NCBI GenBank assembly: GCA_965215765.1 | Contig: OZ244118.1 | Location: 248,001-312,000 of the forward strand | Reading direction: 5' to 3' | Source: G965212025 sp965215765 | GTDB taxonomy: Bacteria; Pseudomonadota; Gammaproteobacteria; Poriferisulfidales; Oxydemutatoraceae | DNA: 64,000 nucleotides | Part shown: positions 37,201 to 47,000 of the stretch, one piece after another | How the letters are laid out: each line of letters starts with the position of its first letter | How positions within the stretch are numbered: the stretch's first letter is position 1 | Notes under the pieces: model-generated | Databases searched by the model: none | What the model was told of the DNA's origin: nothing | Seen by the model: only the letters and a program-made list of their open reading frames with translations | Program-made: the position numbers and the translations under genes

Positions 37201-37579
37201 CCTGCCAGACATCAACGCCATCTTCCTGCTTGACCAGCGTCCAGTTAGCGCGCTGCAAACGAACTTTCCGGTAGATGCTGGTGTAGTTGACCGTGCTCAC
37301 GTTGAGTAGTTCCAGAATTTCGTCTTCTTCCTGTGTGCTGAAAGCTCCCAAATCCAGTCGTTGTGCTCTGGTGGGGTACACGCTTCGGGCAGCCTCGCGC
37401 GCGTGTTGCACCTCCGGCAAGGGGTTGGACATGAAGCCTTGATCTGCCGGAGATTCCTGATCCTGACCGACAGCGAGTGCGCTTGACGTGACGATGGATA
37501 CACCCACGAGCAACCGCTTCAGCCAGACACGGCCGCCGGAAATCTGCGCATCCGGAAATCTGAAACCCGCTTTTTTCAT
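28262..37579 (-). CDS. Giant secreted serine protease with GLUG/FNIII modules (giant 1)
   Basis: 3105 aa. A signal peptide (long basic n-region, hydrophobic LLVGVSIVTSSALAVG, ends ~38) is followed by a pro-like region (about 90-230) with the GMAVKLYS, GFWSYPMSGDTIVVEF pattern seen ahead of lysyl-endopeptidase-type enzymes. The protease domain (about 260-490) has His302 in LSVWHLF, Asp350 in KNDWGLVRI and Ser441 in GGSGSP. Then come four modules starting near residues 500, 1163, 1823 and 2371, each with a DPWQ..TLCQL entry, a GLUG beta-solenoid (repeats of GGLVG.N.G.I..SYA.G.V.G), a cap with W.FG..R.LPVLR and two fibronectin-III-like domains. It ends LRLKVFLGGMVR. Likely a surface-bound or released protease-adhesin. 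It has a conserved promoter at 37768-37796. Confidence 0.85.
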   Translation of the reverse strand: MKKAGFRFPDAQISGGRVWLKRLLVGVSIVTSSALAVGQDQESPADQGFMSNPLPEVQHAREAARSVYPTRAQRLDLGAFSTQEEDEILELLNVSTVNYTSIYRKVRLQRANWTLVKQEDGVDVWQAHIHSPEAVSLGLYLRNFHLDPGMAVKLYSLTDEEGPVEEHTGEGRSGNRDGFWSYPMSGDTIVVEFRTPTASRLEPGVFPFAADKVNHTFKDRNGELPGTQLQKFQTQSRSCQYHDKTENTADFVGDGMPAHVRKAALGTVLICAYGNRAAGCGTGSLLKNKSGDGALYALSVWHLFTAGVNSPNANDKPHIDSDFSIVLKDEQGGRARASGSRFIAGDAKNDWGLVRIEGQFSGWGNYQLLDWKVHSPRAFSGYVLHHSYLLDQQYSPFEPLGNRFILRSVSDTSKPAICSGPVCAGRFFGVFTGNRVEYGGSGSPAYYENTSSVVGTFNSLNGCFGGFAGMGNIYKNPKVFNALNYGDAYFHGSQFPYIDPDLVCPADSQAMAGSGTESDPYRVENLCHLRGVEASPRSHYIQIKDIDATTMTHGWKNGFTPIKDFSGAYDGNGYQISNLKVNTADEALENIGLFGELRGGLIKRVKLVGFLTKGGVNVGSLVGLNDRGTIEDSEVDGKVDGGRTIGGLVGLNQGGVIRNSTSTVRVGENSRDTFIAGGLAGQNDGGTIADSRALGAVTGARQVGGLVGRHLGGTISGSYAQGAISGDSQVGGLVGVNEDNASIVNSHARQEARVNGKDQVGGLVGENKGSIGSSYAKGTVTGDSQTGGLVGENKGSISDSYAKGTVTGDSQSGGLVGENRGNISNSYARGTVTGDSQTGGLVGKNSGSVRSAYSTGAVGGSDLPGRLVGVNSGTVDRSYASKLGDGDSLVGGNDGTVQGSALRTVEQMKCSMDPVNLCRAARVYLDWDTRIWHFGHSRMLPVLRVLTNVPAAPLAVRANWNSRGGLTLQWEHQGVVVNFYEVEVGGIIRNTKVSRFAFDDSLMAELRKRYASGSEIHYSIRGVKGDVAGEATPGSFHLMKAPGGVGTQTASGLSTIQVTITEAAADGYGRAPGSSTYGEPAGGVALDLVYHVQLFSKGLLKEERHKTQQEWSSSTVVEFSGLEDSSRYEVRVFAENKAGAGPTEAAPVFTYVGACPWVAVITAAGSGSEDDPWQVSTLCQLQEIRYDTAAHYQLANDIDAKQSHEWRDGKGFPPIGSFSGSLDGSGHSILSLLINPGQADHVGLFGKLSGGALQRLALVNVTVQGRDEVGALAGRVAANGSIKGSTVTGLIGGRSRVGGLAGENHGLIELSHSESAVAGTTAVRWHGNMIGGLVGRNAWGARIRSSHARGSVSGAGGVGGLVGTNEASIYHSHAQSTVSGRSYSVGGLAGSSYGFISGSYSAGAVSGKGIVGGLAGYHSSNSIVDSHSDSTVIGEGSYVGGLAGISSGSILRSHATGAVSGNVQVGGLAGESRSGSIEDSYATGSVSGKVQVGGLVGNSKHYYGRNIRIQNSYATGLVNGNNQSGMLVGHSEGTGMAANYALVPGVGSSALELVGSGGEDATENNFSRTLAQLKCPLLPGDTCQGAVSYSGWSTQVWYFGDRQTLPVHRALRAVPPAPLSRLQAKWNLEDDLELSWTAAKTGSLNAGYWVEVAGRSLETGSESFTFSRHLVQSLRSEHRGSTLQISVRGYNRHGMSEATTVAFDLLATPGELTDLRASAQAFSLRVLLMAPADDGYGQSPEDPAYGYTGVGVSAGLGYRVRLSAGGELLQEQELAHTAGETSAAVEFSGLASDSRYEVVATPYNRVGEGPPFSLSVFTRPWQCDGEALMSAGSSGGSGSEDDPWQIATLCQLQDIRSAPAAHYRLAGDIEAGPSRNWRAGEGFAPIADFSGSLDGAGFQIFHLRGHSDALEDVGMFAQLRGGLLQQVVLVNAQLWGSVNVGALAGRNEGGRIVNSGATGSLFGGQVAGGLVGINAGTISGSAAQLTTEPGGQIAGGLVGRNLAGGSINTSYAGGSVSGAVRAGGLVADNQGSVTDSYTTASVTGEGLVAGLVANNQGTVSRSYAAGSVSGAGQPGSFAGSSPGGITDSYATALSRANGGNGGGVPFVADDAGQGSDLLRTLQQLRCPTAPGLACAGRSTYSGWSAEIWSFGDYRTLPVLRGFETPGKPLRLLAQWKSPSSLLLRWEPPLHTRELIAYRIEALSVAAEETASLYYVGGSDWLQKLRARHEGGNTLFLTVRGYNLYGVGEAARVSVRLLDVPDSPADMRVVPGISTLRLSFTAPANDGYGRKPVDSDYAESAQDLALHLAYRVRLYASGELVEERDIPPGDPLRPVTVEFAELQSAFEYRLEAFALNTVGTGSPSTIRTVTRFPECASKGLKSAQGDGSKDNPWQIGTLCQLQDMRSDLHAHYVQVANIDARSSREWSGDTGFHPIEPFSGTFDGAGRQISDLYINRPETNTVGLFSRLAIDGIARGVVLVDAWVKGKNSVGALVGFNDGTVMNSVVRSAQISGKANTGGLVGYSGSTIAYSYANVSVSGADRVGGLAGLNAGSVHASYALGEIRGRSFTGGLVGSNIHRIQDSYAASTVVGESTSIGSLAGYSAPDAVIDRSYAPVSAQAALVGNGSTGGSSPRTLTQLRCPTAAGQRCAGATTYAGWEPGAWYFGNTRTLPLLRALADIPATPVDLAVRRESPDHLRFTWAAGSSAVDSYELELAGTIREITAPTFDFDGDFLAEFRKNKQEACPHPYRLRAVRGDVVGYPAAGHFYLPGLSGATTITALVPGQTTARLVLAFMGHDDCAPLASDALATSSGRRGSGFGYVVVVSAEGRSTETFFSAGAFDTEVEISHLLPKRSYSLQVYVRNQADDRAPVQASGNWGTFSTIAVPGRPSGLQARWESADRVNLSWEAASSNGATIDSYRLSVDGKSHPVTGSSTSYVLPDRALAQLREAYAGGEQISYSLQAVNRAGTGAMSTTAFTLFDVLEGASTMKLTSQAYDHVWVHLEYSGDDGYGRASHHADFGDPVDGMSLSLGYRVQLLSYGELIEEKFAMLMPGGAARTGFTELQDGVAYKVRAFPKNSVAELPEVLEEPEPRLRLKVFLGGMVR

Positions 37580-38080
37580 TGTGAATACTTATGCGACACG
37601 CGGGCAGAAAAAAGAAAATACAACCCGCCTGCGACATAAAATTCTGCCACTACATTCGCTATCTGTTCTTCCGGTTGACGCACTGAGGAACCTCCTGACT
37701 CTGACCTTCACCCATTCTCTGATATTTCAGCACGGCTGTACGCGCCGGAAAATCACTTAGTGGGTCAATTATACGAAACAATTCCCAGTCCGGCAAATTA
37801 CTATGAAAAGGAGTCAGCCTCATCCGACGGAGAAACCCCGAAACCAGCACCGAGGCGTACAGTCTTATTCAAGCAGACTTGCGCGTTTTTCGCGGTTATT
37901 AAACTCATGGTTCGTAGTTCTCTCGCCAGTTGCCCGGGCTCTTCTCCAAAGGAATGCTCCTTATGGAAAACTCCTTCTCCAGACACTCCTGGCACACTGT
38001 TTCAAGGAAATCACACATTCATCAGAAAATAAAATTTTTCGCGTGTTTCTCGGCTGCTGTTGTTAAATTCGCACATGCCC
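37580..38080. other. Gap between giant 1 and giant 2
   Basis: 500 bp: the 5' leader and promoter of giant 1 (37580-37796), then a short unique stretch and one R element (anchor at 37920) before the giant 2 stop. No gene. Confidence 0.8.
37768..37796 (-). promoter_or_regulatory. Promoter of giant 1
   Basis: On the minus strand TTGCCG (791-796 of this block's last three digits, i.e. 37791-37796), 17-nt spacer, TATAAT (37768-37773). It predicts a ~180-nt leader. The same arrangement is conserved before giants 2 and 3. Confidence 0.65.
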
Positions 38081-41000
38081 TCAGCGAACCATACCGCCCA
38101 GGAACACTTTCAGGCGCAATCTTGGCTCTGGCTCTTCCAGCACCTCCGGCAACTCAGCCACGCTGTTCTTGGGGAATGCCCGGACTTTGTACGCAACACC
38201 ATCCTGCAGTTCCGTAAACCCCGTCCTGGCGGTTCCTCCTGGCATCAGCATTGCAAACTTCTCCTCTATCAGTTCTCCGTACGAAAGCAGCTGTACCCGA
38301 TACCCTAAGCTGAGCGACATTCCGTCAACCGGGTCTCCAAAATCAGCATGGTGCGAGGCGCGCCCGTAGCCATCATCTCCCGAGTATTCCAGATGCACCC
38401 ACACGTGGTCGTATGCTTGGGACGTCAGCTTCATGGTCGATGCTCCTTCAAGAACGTCGAACAAAGTAAATGCCGTCGTGCTCATCGCGCCTGTACCGGC
38501 ACGATTGACTGCCTGAAGCGAATAGCTTATCTGCTCTCCTCCTGCGTACGCCTCGCGTAGCTGTGCCAAGGCACGGTCTGGCAACACATAAGAAGTGCTG
38601 CTTCCCGTGACAGGGTGGCTTTTTCCGTCCACGGAAAGCCGGTAGCTGTCTATCGTCGCCCCGTTGCTGCTCGCCGCTTCCCAACTCAGGTTCACCCGAT
38701 CTGCGGACTCCCATCTGGCTTGCAAGCCTGAGGGTCTGCCAGGCACCGCTATGGTGCTGAACGTGCCCCAGTTTCCGGACGCCTGGACAGGTGCTCTATC
38801 GCCCGCCTGATTGCGCACATAGACCTGTAACGAATAGCTTCTCTTTGGCAGCAAGTGGCTAATCTCAACCTCGGTGTCAAAAGCACCTGCCGAGAAAAAA
38901 GTCTCGGTGCTGCGTCCTTCAGCACTCACAACCACCACGTAGCCAAAACCGGGGCCACGACGGTCAGGGGAAGTCGCAAGCGCGTTGTCCGCCAGGGGAG
39001 CGCAATCGTCATGTCCCATGATTGCCAACACCAGACGCGCAGTGGTTTGGCCGGGCACCAGTGCCGTTATCGTCGTCGCGCCCGAAAGACCGGGCAAATA
39101 GAAGTGACCGGCTGCCGGATAGCCAACGACATCTCCGCGTACAGCGCGAAGACGGTACGGGTGGGGGCAAGCCTCTTGCTTGTTTTTCCGAAACTCAGCC
39201 AGGAAATCTCCGTCAAAGTCAAAAGTCGGTGCTGTGACTTCCCGTATTGTTCCTGCCAGCTCAAGTTCGTAGGAATCAACCGCTGAACTTTCCGCCGCCC
39301 AAGTGAAGCGCAAATGATCCGGAGATTCCCAGCGCACCGCCAAATCAACCGGAGTGGCAGGAATGTCGGCAAGCGCGCGCAGCAAGGGCAACGTGCGGGT
39401 ATTGCCAAAATACCAGGCTCCCGGTTCCCAGCCGGCATAAGTCGTGGCACCTGCACATCTCTGCCCCGCCGCGGTCGGGCAACGCAGCTGGGTCAGAGTG
39501 CGAGGTGAGCTGCCGCCCGTCGAGCCATTGCCCACCAAGGCTGCCTGTGCAGACACGGGTGCGTAACTGCGATCAATCACTGCGTCCGGAGCAGAATAGC
39601 CTGCCAGACTCCCAATGCTGGTCGATTCTCCAACAACGGTGCTTGCCGCATAGCTGTCCTGTATGCGGCGGATATTGCTTCCGACCAACCCCCCGGTGAA
39701 GGAGCGACCCCGTATCTCACCGAGTGCATAGCTCGCATGGACAGAACCGGCGTTGAGACCCGCCAGTCCGCCCACACGATCATCTCCGCTGACCGACACG
39801 TCGGCATAGCTGTAGGTAACGGTGCTTTCGCTGAAGCCGACCAGCCCGCCGACGTGTCTGACCCCGTCAACCTCGGCACTGGCACCACTGTTGATCAGCA
39901 AACCCCCGTTGCCACCCGCCAGCCCGCCAGTATTGGCTTTGCCGGAAATCTGTGCGGATCTCACGACGCTGTTCATGACGGTTCCGTCGTTAAAGCCGAC
40001 CAGGGCTCCGACGCTGTTCCCCCCTTTTACCCACGCATCAACGAGCACAACCCCCTTGACGACCCCGCCTTCAGCGAGTCTGGAAAACAGGCCAACTGTG
40101 TTCGCTTCCGGGCGGTTAATGTACAGATCAGAGATTTGTCTCCCTGCCCCATCGAAAGTGCCTGAAAAAGGCTCTATCGGATGAAAGCCGGTGTCTCCTG
40201 ACCACTCCCGACTCGATCTGGCGTCAATGTTTGCCACCTGCACATAGTGAGCGTGCAGATCAGAGCGCATATCCTGCAGTTGGCACAGTGTGCCAATTTG
40301 CCACGGGTTGTCCTTGCTGCCGTCACCTTGTGCGCTTTTCAGTCCTTTGCTGGCGCATTCCGGAAAGCGGGTCACCGTCCGGATCGTTGACGGCGATCCG
40401 GTGCCCACCGTGTTAAGGGCGAAGGCTTCCAGCCGATATTCAAAGGCACTCTGCAATTCCGCAAACTCCACCGTGACCGGACTCAGGGGGTTCCCCGGCG
40501 TAATGTCGCGTTCCTCAACCAGCTCCCCGGACGCATACAGACGTACCCGGTAAGCCAGGTGCAAAGCCAAGTCTTGCGCTGACTCTGCGTAATCAGAGTC
40601 AACTGGTTTGCGGCCGTAGCCGTCATTGGCAGGTGCTGTAAAGCTGAGTCTCAGCGTGGAAATTCCTGGCACCACGCGCATATCAGCCGGAGAATCAGGA
40701 ACGTCCAGCAGGCGCACGGAAACACGGGCGGCTTCGCCAACACCATAAAGGTTGTAGCCACGAACCGTTAAAAAGAGCGTATTCCCGCCTTCATGACGGG
40801 CGCGAAGCTTCTGCAACCAGTCCGATCCTCCCACGTAGTACAACGATGCGGTTTCCTCAGCAGCGACCGATAGAGCTTCAATCCGGTAAGCGATCAGTTC
40901 TCTGGTGTGAAGCGGAGGCTCCCAACGCAGCAACAAGGCAGACGGGGATTTCCACTGTGCCAGCAGGCGCAAGGGTTTGCCAGGGGTCTCAAAGCCCCGC

Positions 41001-44000
41001 AGAACCGGCAGCGTCCTGTAATCGCCGAAGAACCAGGTCTCGGCACGCCAGCCTGAGTATGTTGACCTTCCCGCACACGCCAGGCCGGGGGCAGTGGGGC
41101 AACGCAGTTGCTGCAACGTCCGCAGAAGGTCTGATCCCTGCCCGGCGTCATCTGCCACAAAAGGCACGCCGCCACCATTGCCGCCGTTGGCGCGAGACAA
41201 CGCTGTCGCATAGCTGTCGGTAATGCCTCCCGGACTGCTGCCGGCAAAACTTCCAGGCTGTCCGGCTCCGGATACCGACCCTGCCGCATAGCTGCGGCTG
41301 ACGGTGCCCTGATTGTTTGCCACAAGACCCGCGACCAGACCTTCCCCGGTCACAGAAGCTGTTGTGTAACTGTCAGTCACCGAACCTTGGTTGTCTGCGA
41401 CCAGACCGCCCGCCCGAACTGCTCCTGACACCGAGCCTCCGGCATAACTTGTGTTGATACTCCCGCCTGCCAGATTTCTCCCGACCAGGCCACCGGCGAT
41501 CTGGCCTCCCGGTTCCGTCGTTAACTGAGCCGCGCTGCCGCTGATCGTGCCTGCGTTGATGCCGACGAGTCCTCCCGCCACTTGCCCGCCAAAAAGTGAG
41601 CCCGTTGCGCCGCTGTTCACGATCCTTCCTCCCTCGTTCCTGCCCGCCAGGGCTCCCACGTTGACGCTTCCCCAAAGCTGCGCGTTCACCAGCACCACCT
41701 GTTGCAACAGACCGCCCCGAAGCTGCGCAAACATGCCGACATCTTCCAGCGCATCAGAGTGCCCCCTTAAATGGAAAATCTGAAAACCGGCACCATCAAG
41801 GGAACCAGAAAAATCAGCAATCGGCGCAAAGCCTTCTCCGGCTCGCCAGTTCCGGGATGGTCCTGCCTCAATATCGCCTGCCAGTCGGTAGTGGGCTGCA
41901 GGGGCAGAGCGAATATCCTGCAATTGGCACAGCGTGGCAATCTGCCAGGGATCGTCCTCGCTGCCCGAGCCACCCGAACTGCCTGCCGACATCAGGGCTT
42001 CCCCGTCGCACTGCCAGGGACGGGTAAATACCGACAATGAAAATGGCGGCCCTTCTCCAACCCTGTTATAGGGTGTCGCCACCACTTCATAGCGACTATC
42101 GCTTGCCAGACCCGAAAACTCCACAGCCGCGGATGTTTCGCCGGCTGTGTGCGCAAGCTCCTGTTCCTGCAACAGTTCTCCTCCGGCGGACAACCGTACC
42201 CGGTAGCCCAGACCTGCGGAAACCCCGACACCCGTGTATCCGTAAGCCGGGTCTTCCGGTGATTGGCCATAGCCGTCGTCAGCCGGAGCCATAAGCAACA
42301 CACGCAGTGAAAACGCCTGCGCCGATGCCCGAAGGTCAGTCAATTCGCCCGGGGTAGCCAGCAGATCAAAGGCAACCGTCGTCGCTTCGCTCATGCCATG
42401 GCGGTTATATCCACGTACGCTGATTTGCAAGGTACTGCCCCTATGTTCGGAACGGAGGCTTTGCACCAGGTGCCTGCTGAAGGTAAAAGACTCGGATCCC
42501 GTTTCCAGGGAATACCCTGCCACCTCCACCCAATAGCCGGCGTTCAGGCTTCCTGTTTTCGCGGCTGTCCAGCTCAGTTCCAGATCATCTTCCAGGTTCC
42601 ATTTCGCCTGCAGGCGCGAAAGGGGAGCAGGTGGCACTGCTCGCAGGGCGCGATGAACCGGAAGCGTCTGCCTGTCTCCGAAATACCAGACCTGGGTGCT
42701 CCAACCGGAGTAACTGACCGCTCCCTGACACGTGTCTCCCGGCAAAAGGGGACACTTCAATTGCGCCAGCGTGCGGGAAAAATTGTTTTCTGTGGCGTCC
42801 TCTCCCCCGCTGCCCACGAGTTCCAGCGCGCTGCTGCCGACACCCGGCACCAGCGCGTAATTTGCAGCCATCCCGGTGCCTTCGGAATGCCCCACCAGCA
42901 TGCCCGACTGATTGTTCCCGTTAACCAGACCAGTCGCATAACTGTCCTGAATCCTGATGTTTCTGCCGTAGTAGCGCTTACTGTTTCCCACCAGCCCGCC
43001 TACCTGCACTTTCCCGCTTACCGAACCAGTCGCATAACTGTCCTCAATCGATCCGGATCTGCTTTCTCCCGCCAGGCCACCTACCTGCACATTTCCGCTG
43101 ACCGCTCCGGTCGCATGGCTTCTGAGGATTGACCCTGAGCTGATGCCCGCCAGACCTCCCACATAACTCCCTTTACCGATAACCGTGCTGTCCGAGTGGC
43201 TGTCAACTATGGAATTGGAACGAGCGTGGTAACCCGCCAGCCCGCCCACAATTCCTGTTCCGCTGACCGCTCCTGCCGAATAAGAGCCGCTTATAAAGCC
43301 ATAGTTGGAACCTGCCAGGCCACCCACAGAATAACTCCGGCCGCTCACCGTTGACTGCGCGTGGCTGTGATAGATCGAAGCTTCGTTGGTTCCCACCAGT
43401 CCACCAACACCGCCTGCGCCGCTCACACTTCCTCTCGCGTGCGAACTGCGTATCCTCGCGCCCCACGCATTCCTGCCCACCAGTCCGCCTATCATGTTGC
43501 CGTGCCACCGGACAGCAGTCGTTCCGGCAACGGCAGACTCCGAATGGCTGAGCTCGATCAAGCCATGGTTCTCACCCGCCAGGCCGCCCACACGGCCCCG
43601 ACCGCCTATCAGCCCCGTCACCGTGCTGCCCTTGATGCTTCCATTTGCCGCAACGCGTCCAGCCAGGGCACCTACCTCATCTCTGCCCTGCACCGTAACA
43701 TTCACCAGTGCCAGCCTTTGCAGGGCACCACCGCTGAGCTTCCCGAACAGCCCGACATGGTCTGCTTGCCCAGGGTTGATCAAAAGACTCAGAATACTGT
43801 GACCACTCCCGTCCAGAGAGCCGGAAAAAGATTCAATCGGAGGAAAACCCTTTCCGTCACGCCACTCGTGGCTTTGCTTCGCGTCTATATCGTTTGCCAG
43901 CTGATAATGCGCTGCCGTGTCGTAACGTATTTCCTGCAACTGGCAAAGTGTGCTGACTTGCCAGGGGTCATCCTCGCTGCCAGAGCCTGCTGCCGTTATC

Positions 44001-47000
44001 ACCGCTACCCATGGACACGCACCAACGTAGGTGAAAACCGGTGCTGCCTCCGTTGGGCCTGCGCCCGCCTTGTTTTCGGCAAATACCCTGACCTCATACC
44101 TGGAACTATCTTCCAGACCTGAAAATTCCACTACGGTCGAGCTTGACCATTCCTGTTGTGTCTTATGCCGCTCTTCTTTCAACAGGCCTTTTGAAAACAA
44201 TTGCACGTGATATACGAGATCCAGCGTAACTCCGCCTGCCGGCTCCCCGTACGCGCTACTACCCGGAGCGCGTCCGTAGCCGTCAGCAGTAGCCTCGGTG
44301 ATGGTGACCTGTATTGTCGACAGCCCCGAAGCTGTCTGAGTCCCCACCCCACCCGGAACTTCCATCAAATGGAAACTTCCCGGCGTTACCTCTCCCGCAA
44401 CGTCTCCTTTTACGCCGCGTATGGAATAGTGGATTTCACTGCCGCTGGTGTAACGCTTACGCAATTCAGCCATCAATGAGTCGTCAAATGCGAAACGGGA
44501 CACCTTGGTGTTTCGAATGATTCCTCCCACCTCCACCTCAAAGGAACTCACGGTGATTCCTTGATGCTCCCACTGCAGCGTCAGTCCACCTCTCGAATTC
44601 CAGCTTGCCCGGACTGCAAGCGGTGCAGCGGGAACACCCGTAACTGCCCGAAGCACGGGCAGCATGCGGGAGTGCCCGAAGTGCCAAATTTGCGTATCCC
44701 AATCCAGATACACACCAGCTGCCCGGCAAAGATTGACGGGATCCATCGAACACTTCATTTGCTCCACAGTGCGCAAACCACTGCCCTGTACAGTGCCGTC
44801 ATTTCCGCCCACAAGGCTGTCCCCGTCGCCCAACTTGCTGGCATAGCTGCGGTCTACCGTGCCACTGTTGACTCCGACCAGCCTGCCCGGCAAATCAGTT
44901 CCGCCTACAGCACCAGTGCTATAGGCACTTCTGACCGTACCGCTGTTTACTCCCGCCAGTCCACCCACCTGACTGTCTCCGGTCACTGTGCCTTTTGCGT
45001 AGCTGTCACTGATGCTTCCTTTGTTTTCGCCAACCAGACCCCCTGTCTGACTGTCTCCGGTCACTGTGCCTTTTGCGTAGCTGTTACTGATGCTTCTTTT
45101 GTTTTCGCCAACCAGACCCCCTGTCTGACTGTTTCCGGTCACTGTGCTTTTTGCGTAGCTGTTACCGATGCTTCCTTTGTTTTCGCCAACCAGACCCCCG
45201 ACTTGATCCTTTCCATTCACACGTGCTTCCTGGCGCGCATGGCTATTCACGATACTGGCGTTGTCCTCGTTCACACCCACCAGTCCGCCCACCTGACTGT
45301 CTCCGGATATTGCGCCTTGTGCGTAGCTGCCACTGATGGTGCCGCCAAGGTGCCGACCCACCAGACCACCGACTTGCCTGGCTCCTGTTACTGCCCCCAG
45401 CGCACGGCTGCCTGCAATTGTGCCCCCGTCGTTCTGACCTGCCAGCCCGCCGGCAATAAACGTGTCGCGAGAGTTCTCCCCAACCCTTACCGTCGCTGTG
45501 CTGTTGCGGATGACACCGCCCTGATTCAGACCAACCAGCCCACCGATGGCTCTGCCCCCGTCAACCGTGCCATCAACCTCGCTGTCCTCAATCGTTCCTC
45601 TATTGTTCAGCCCAACCAGAGAACCGACATTCACTCCGCCGTTCGTCAAAAAACCCGCCAGCTTCACGCGCTTTAGCAAGCCACCCCGCAGCTCGCCAAA
45701 CAGCCCTATATTCTCGAGTTCTTCGTCTGCTGTGTTGACCTTCAAATTGGAAATTTGGTAACCGTTGCCATCGTAAGCGCCAGAAAAATCCTTGATCGGT
45801 GTAAAATCGTTCTTCCAGCCATACGTCATCGTCGATGCGTCTATATCTTTGATCTGGATGTAGTGCGACCGGGGCGATGCTTCCACACCGCGCAAATGGC
45901 ACAGGTTTTCTACCTGGTAGGGATCACTTTCAGTTCCGGAACCTGCCATGGCTTGCGAATCCGCAGCGCACACGACCTCAGGATCTATGTAGGGAAACTG
46001 GCTGTTATGAAAATAAGCGTCCCCGTAGTTCAGGGCATTGAAGACCTTTGGGTTTTTGTAGATATTGCCCATCCCGGCAAAACCGCCATTGCATTTATGG
46101 AAAGTGACATAGACTCCCACCACGGATGACGTGTTCTCATAATATGCCGGCGACCCGGAGCCTCCATATTCAACACGGTAGCCCGTATAATTAGCATAAA
46201 ACTTCCCTGAACAAACTGATCCTGAGCAAACAGCCGGTTTCGGCGCATTCCGACCATCAGGGAGATCAAACTCTAGACCGTATGGGTGATACCGTGGATC
46301 CTGCAAATGCCCGAATGGGGAATATTGTTGATCCAGCAAATACGAGTAGTGCAGTACGTAGCCCGCGAAGTTCTCAGGGGTACGCACCTTCCAGTCCAGT
46401 AACTGGTAATTCCCCCAGCCTCTAAACTGCTCTTCGATGCGCACCAGTCCCCAGTCATTTTTGGCATCTCCTGCTATAAATCTTGAGCCACTTGCTCGTG
46501 CCCGTCCCCCTTGCTCGTCTTTAAGCACAATGCTGAAATCGCTATCAATATGAGGTTTGTCGTTGGCGTTGGGGGAATTCACACCTGCCGTGAAAAGATG
46601 CCAGACAGACAGGGCGTAGAGCGCACCGTCCCCTGACTTGTTTTTCAGCAAGCTTCCGGTACCGCAACCTGCTGCTCGGTCGCCATACGCGCAGATGAGC
46701 ACAGTGCCCAAGGCGGCCTTGCGCACATGCGCCGGCATTCCGTCGCCCACAAAGTCGGCAGTGTTTTCCGTTTTATCATGATACGTGCATGTTGGAGATC
46801 GCGCCTGGAATTTTTGCAACTGCGTACTGGACAACTCACCGTTCCTGTCTTTGAAAGTGTGATTGACCTTGTCTGCGGCGAACGGGAATGCATCGGGTTC
46901 CAGTCGGGATGCTGTGGGAGTCCGGAACTCCACCACTATGGTGTCTCCTGACATTGGATATGACCAGAATCCGTCTCTGTTTCCGGATCGACCCTCGCCG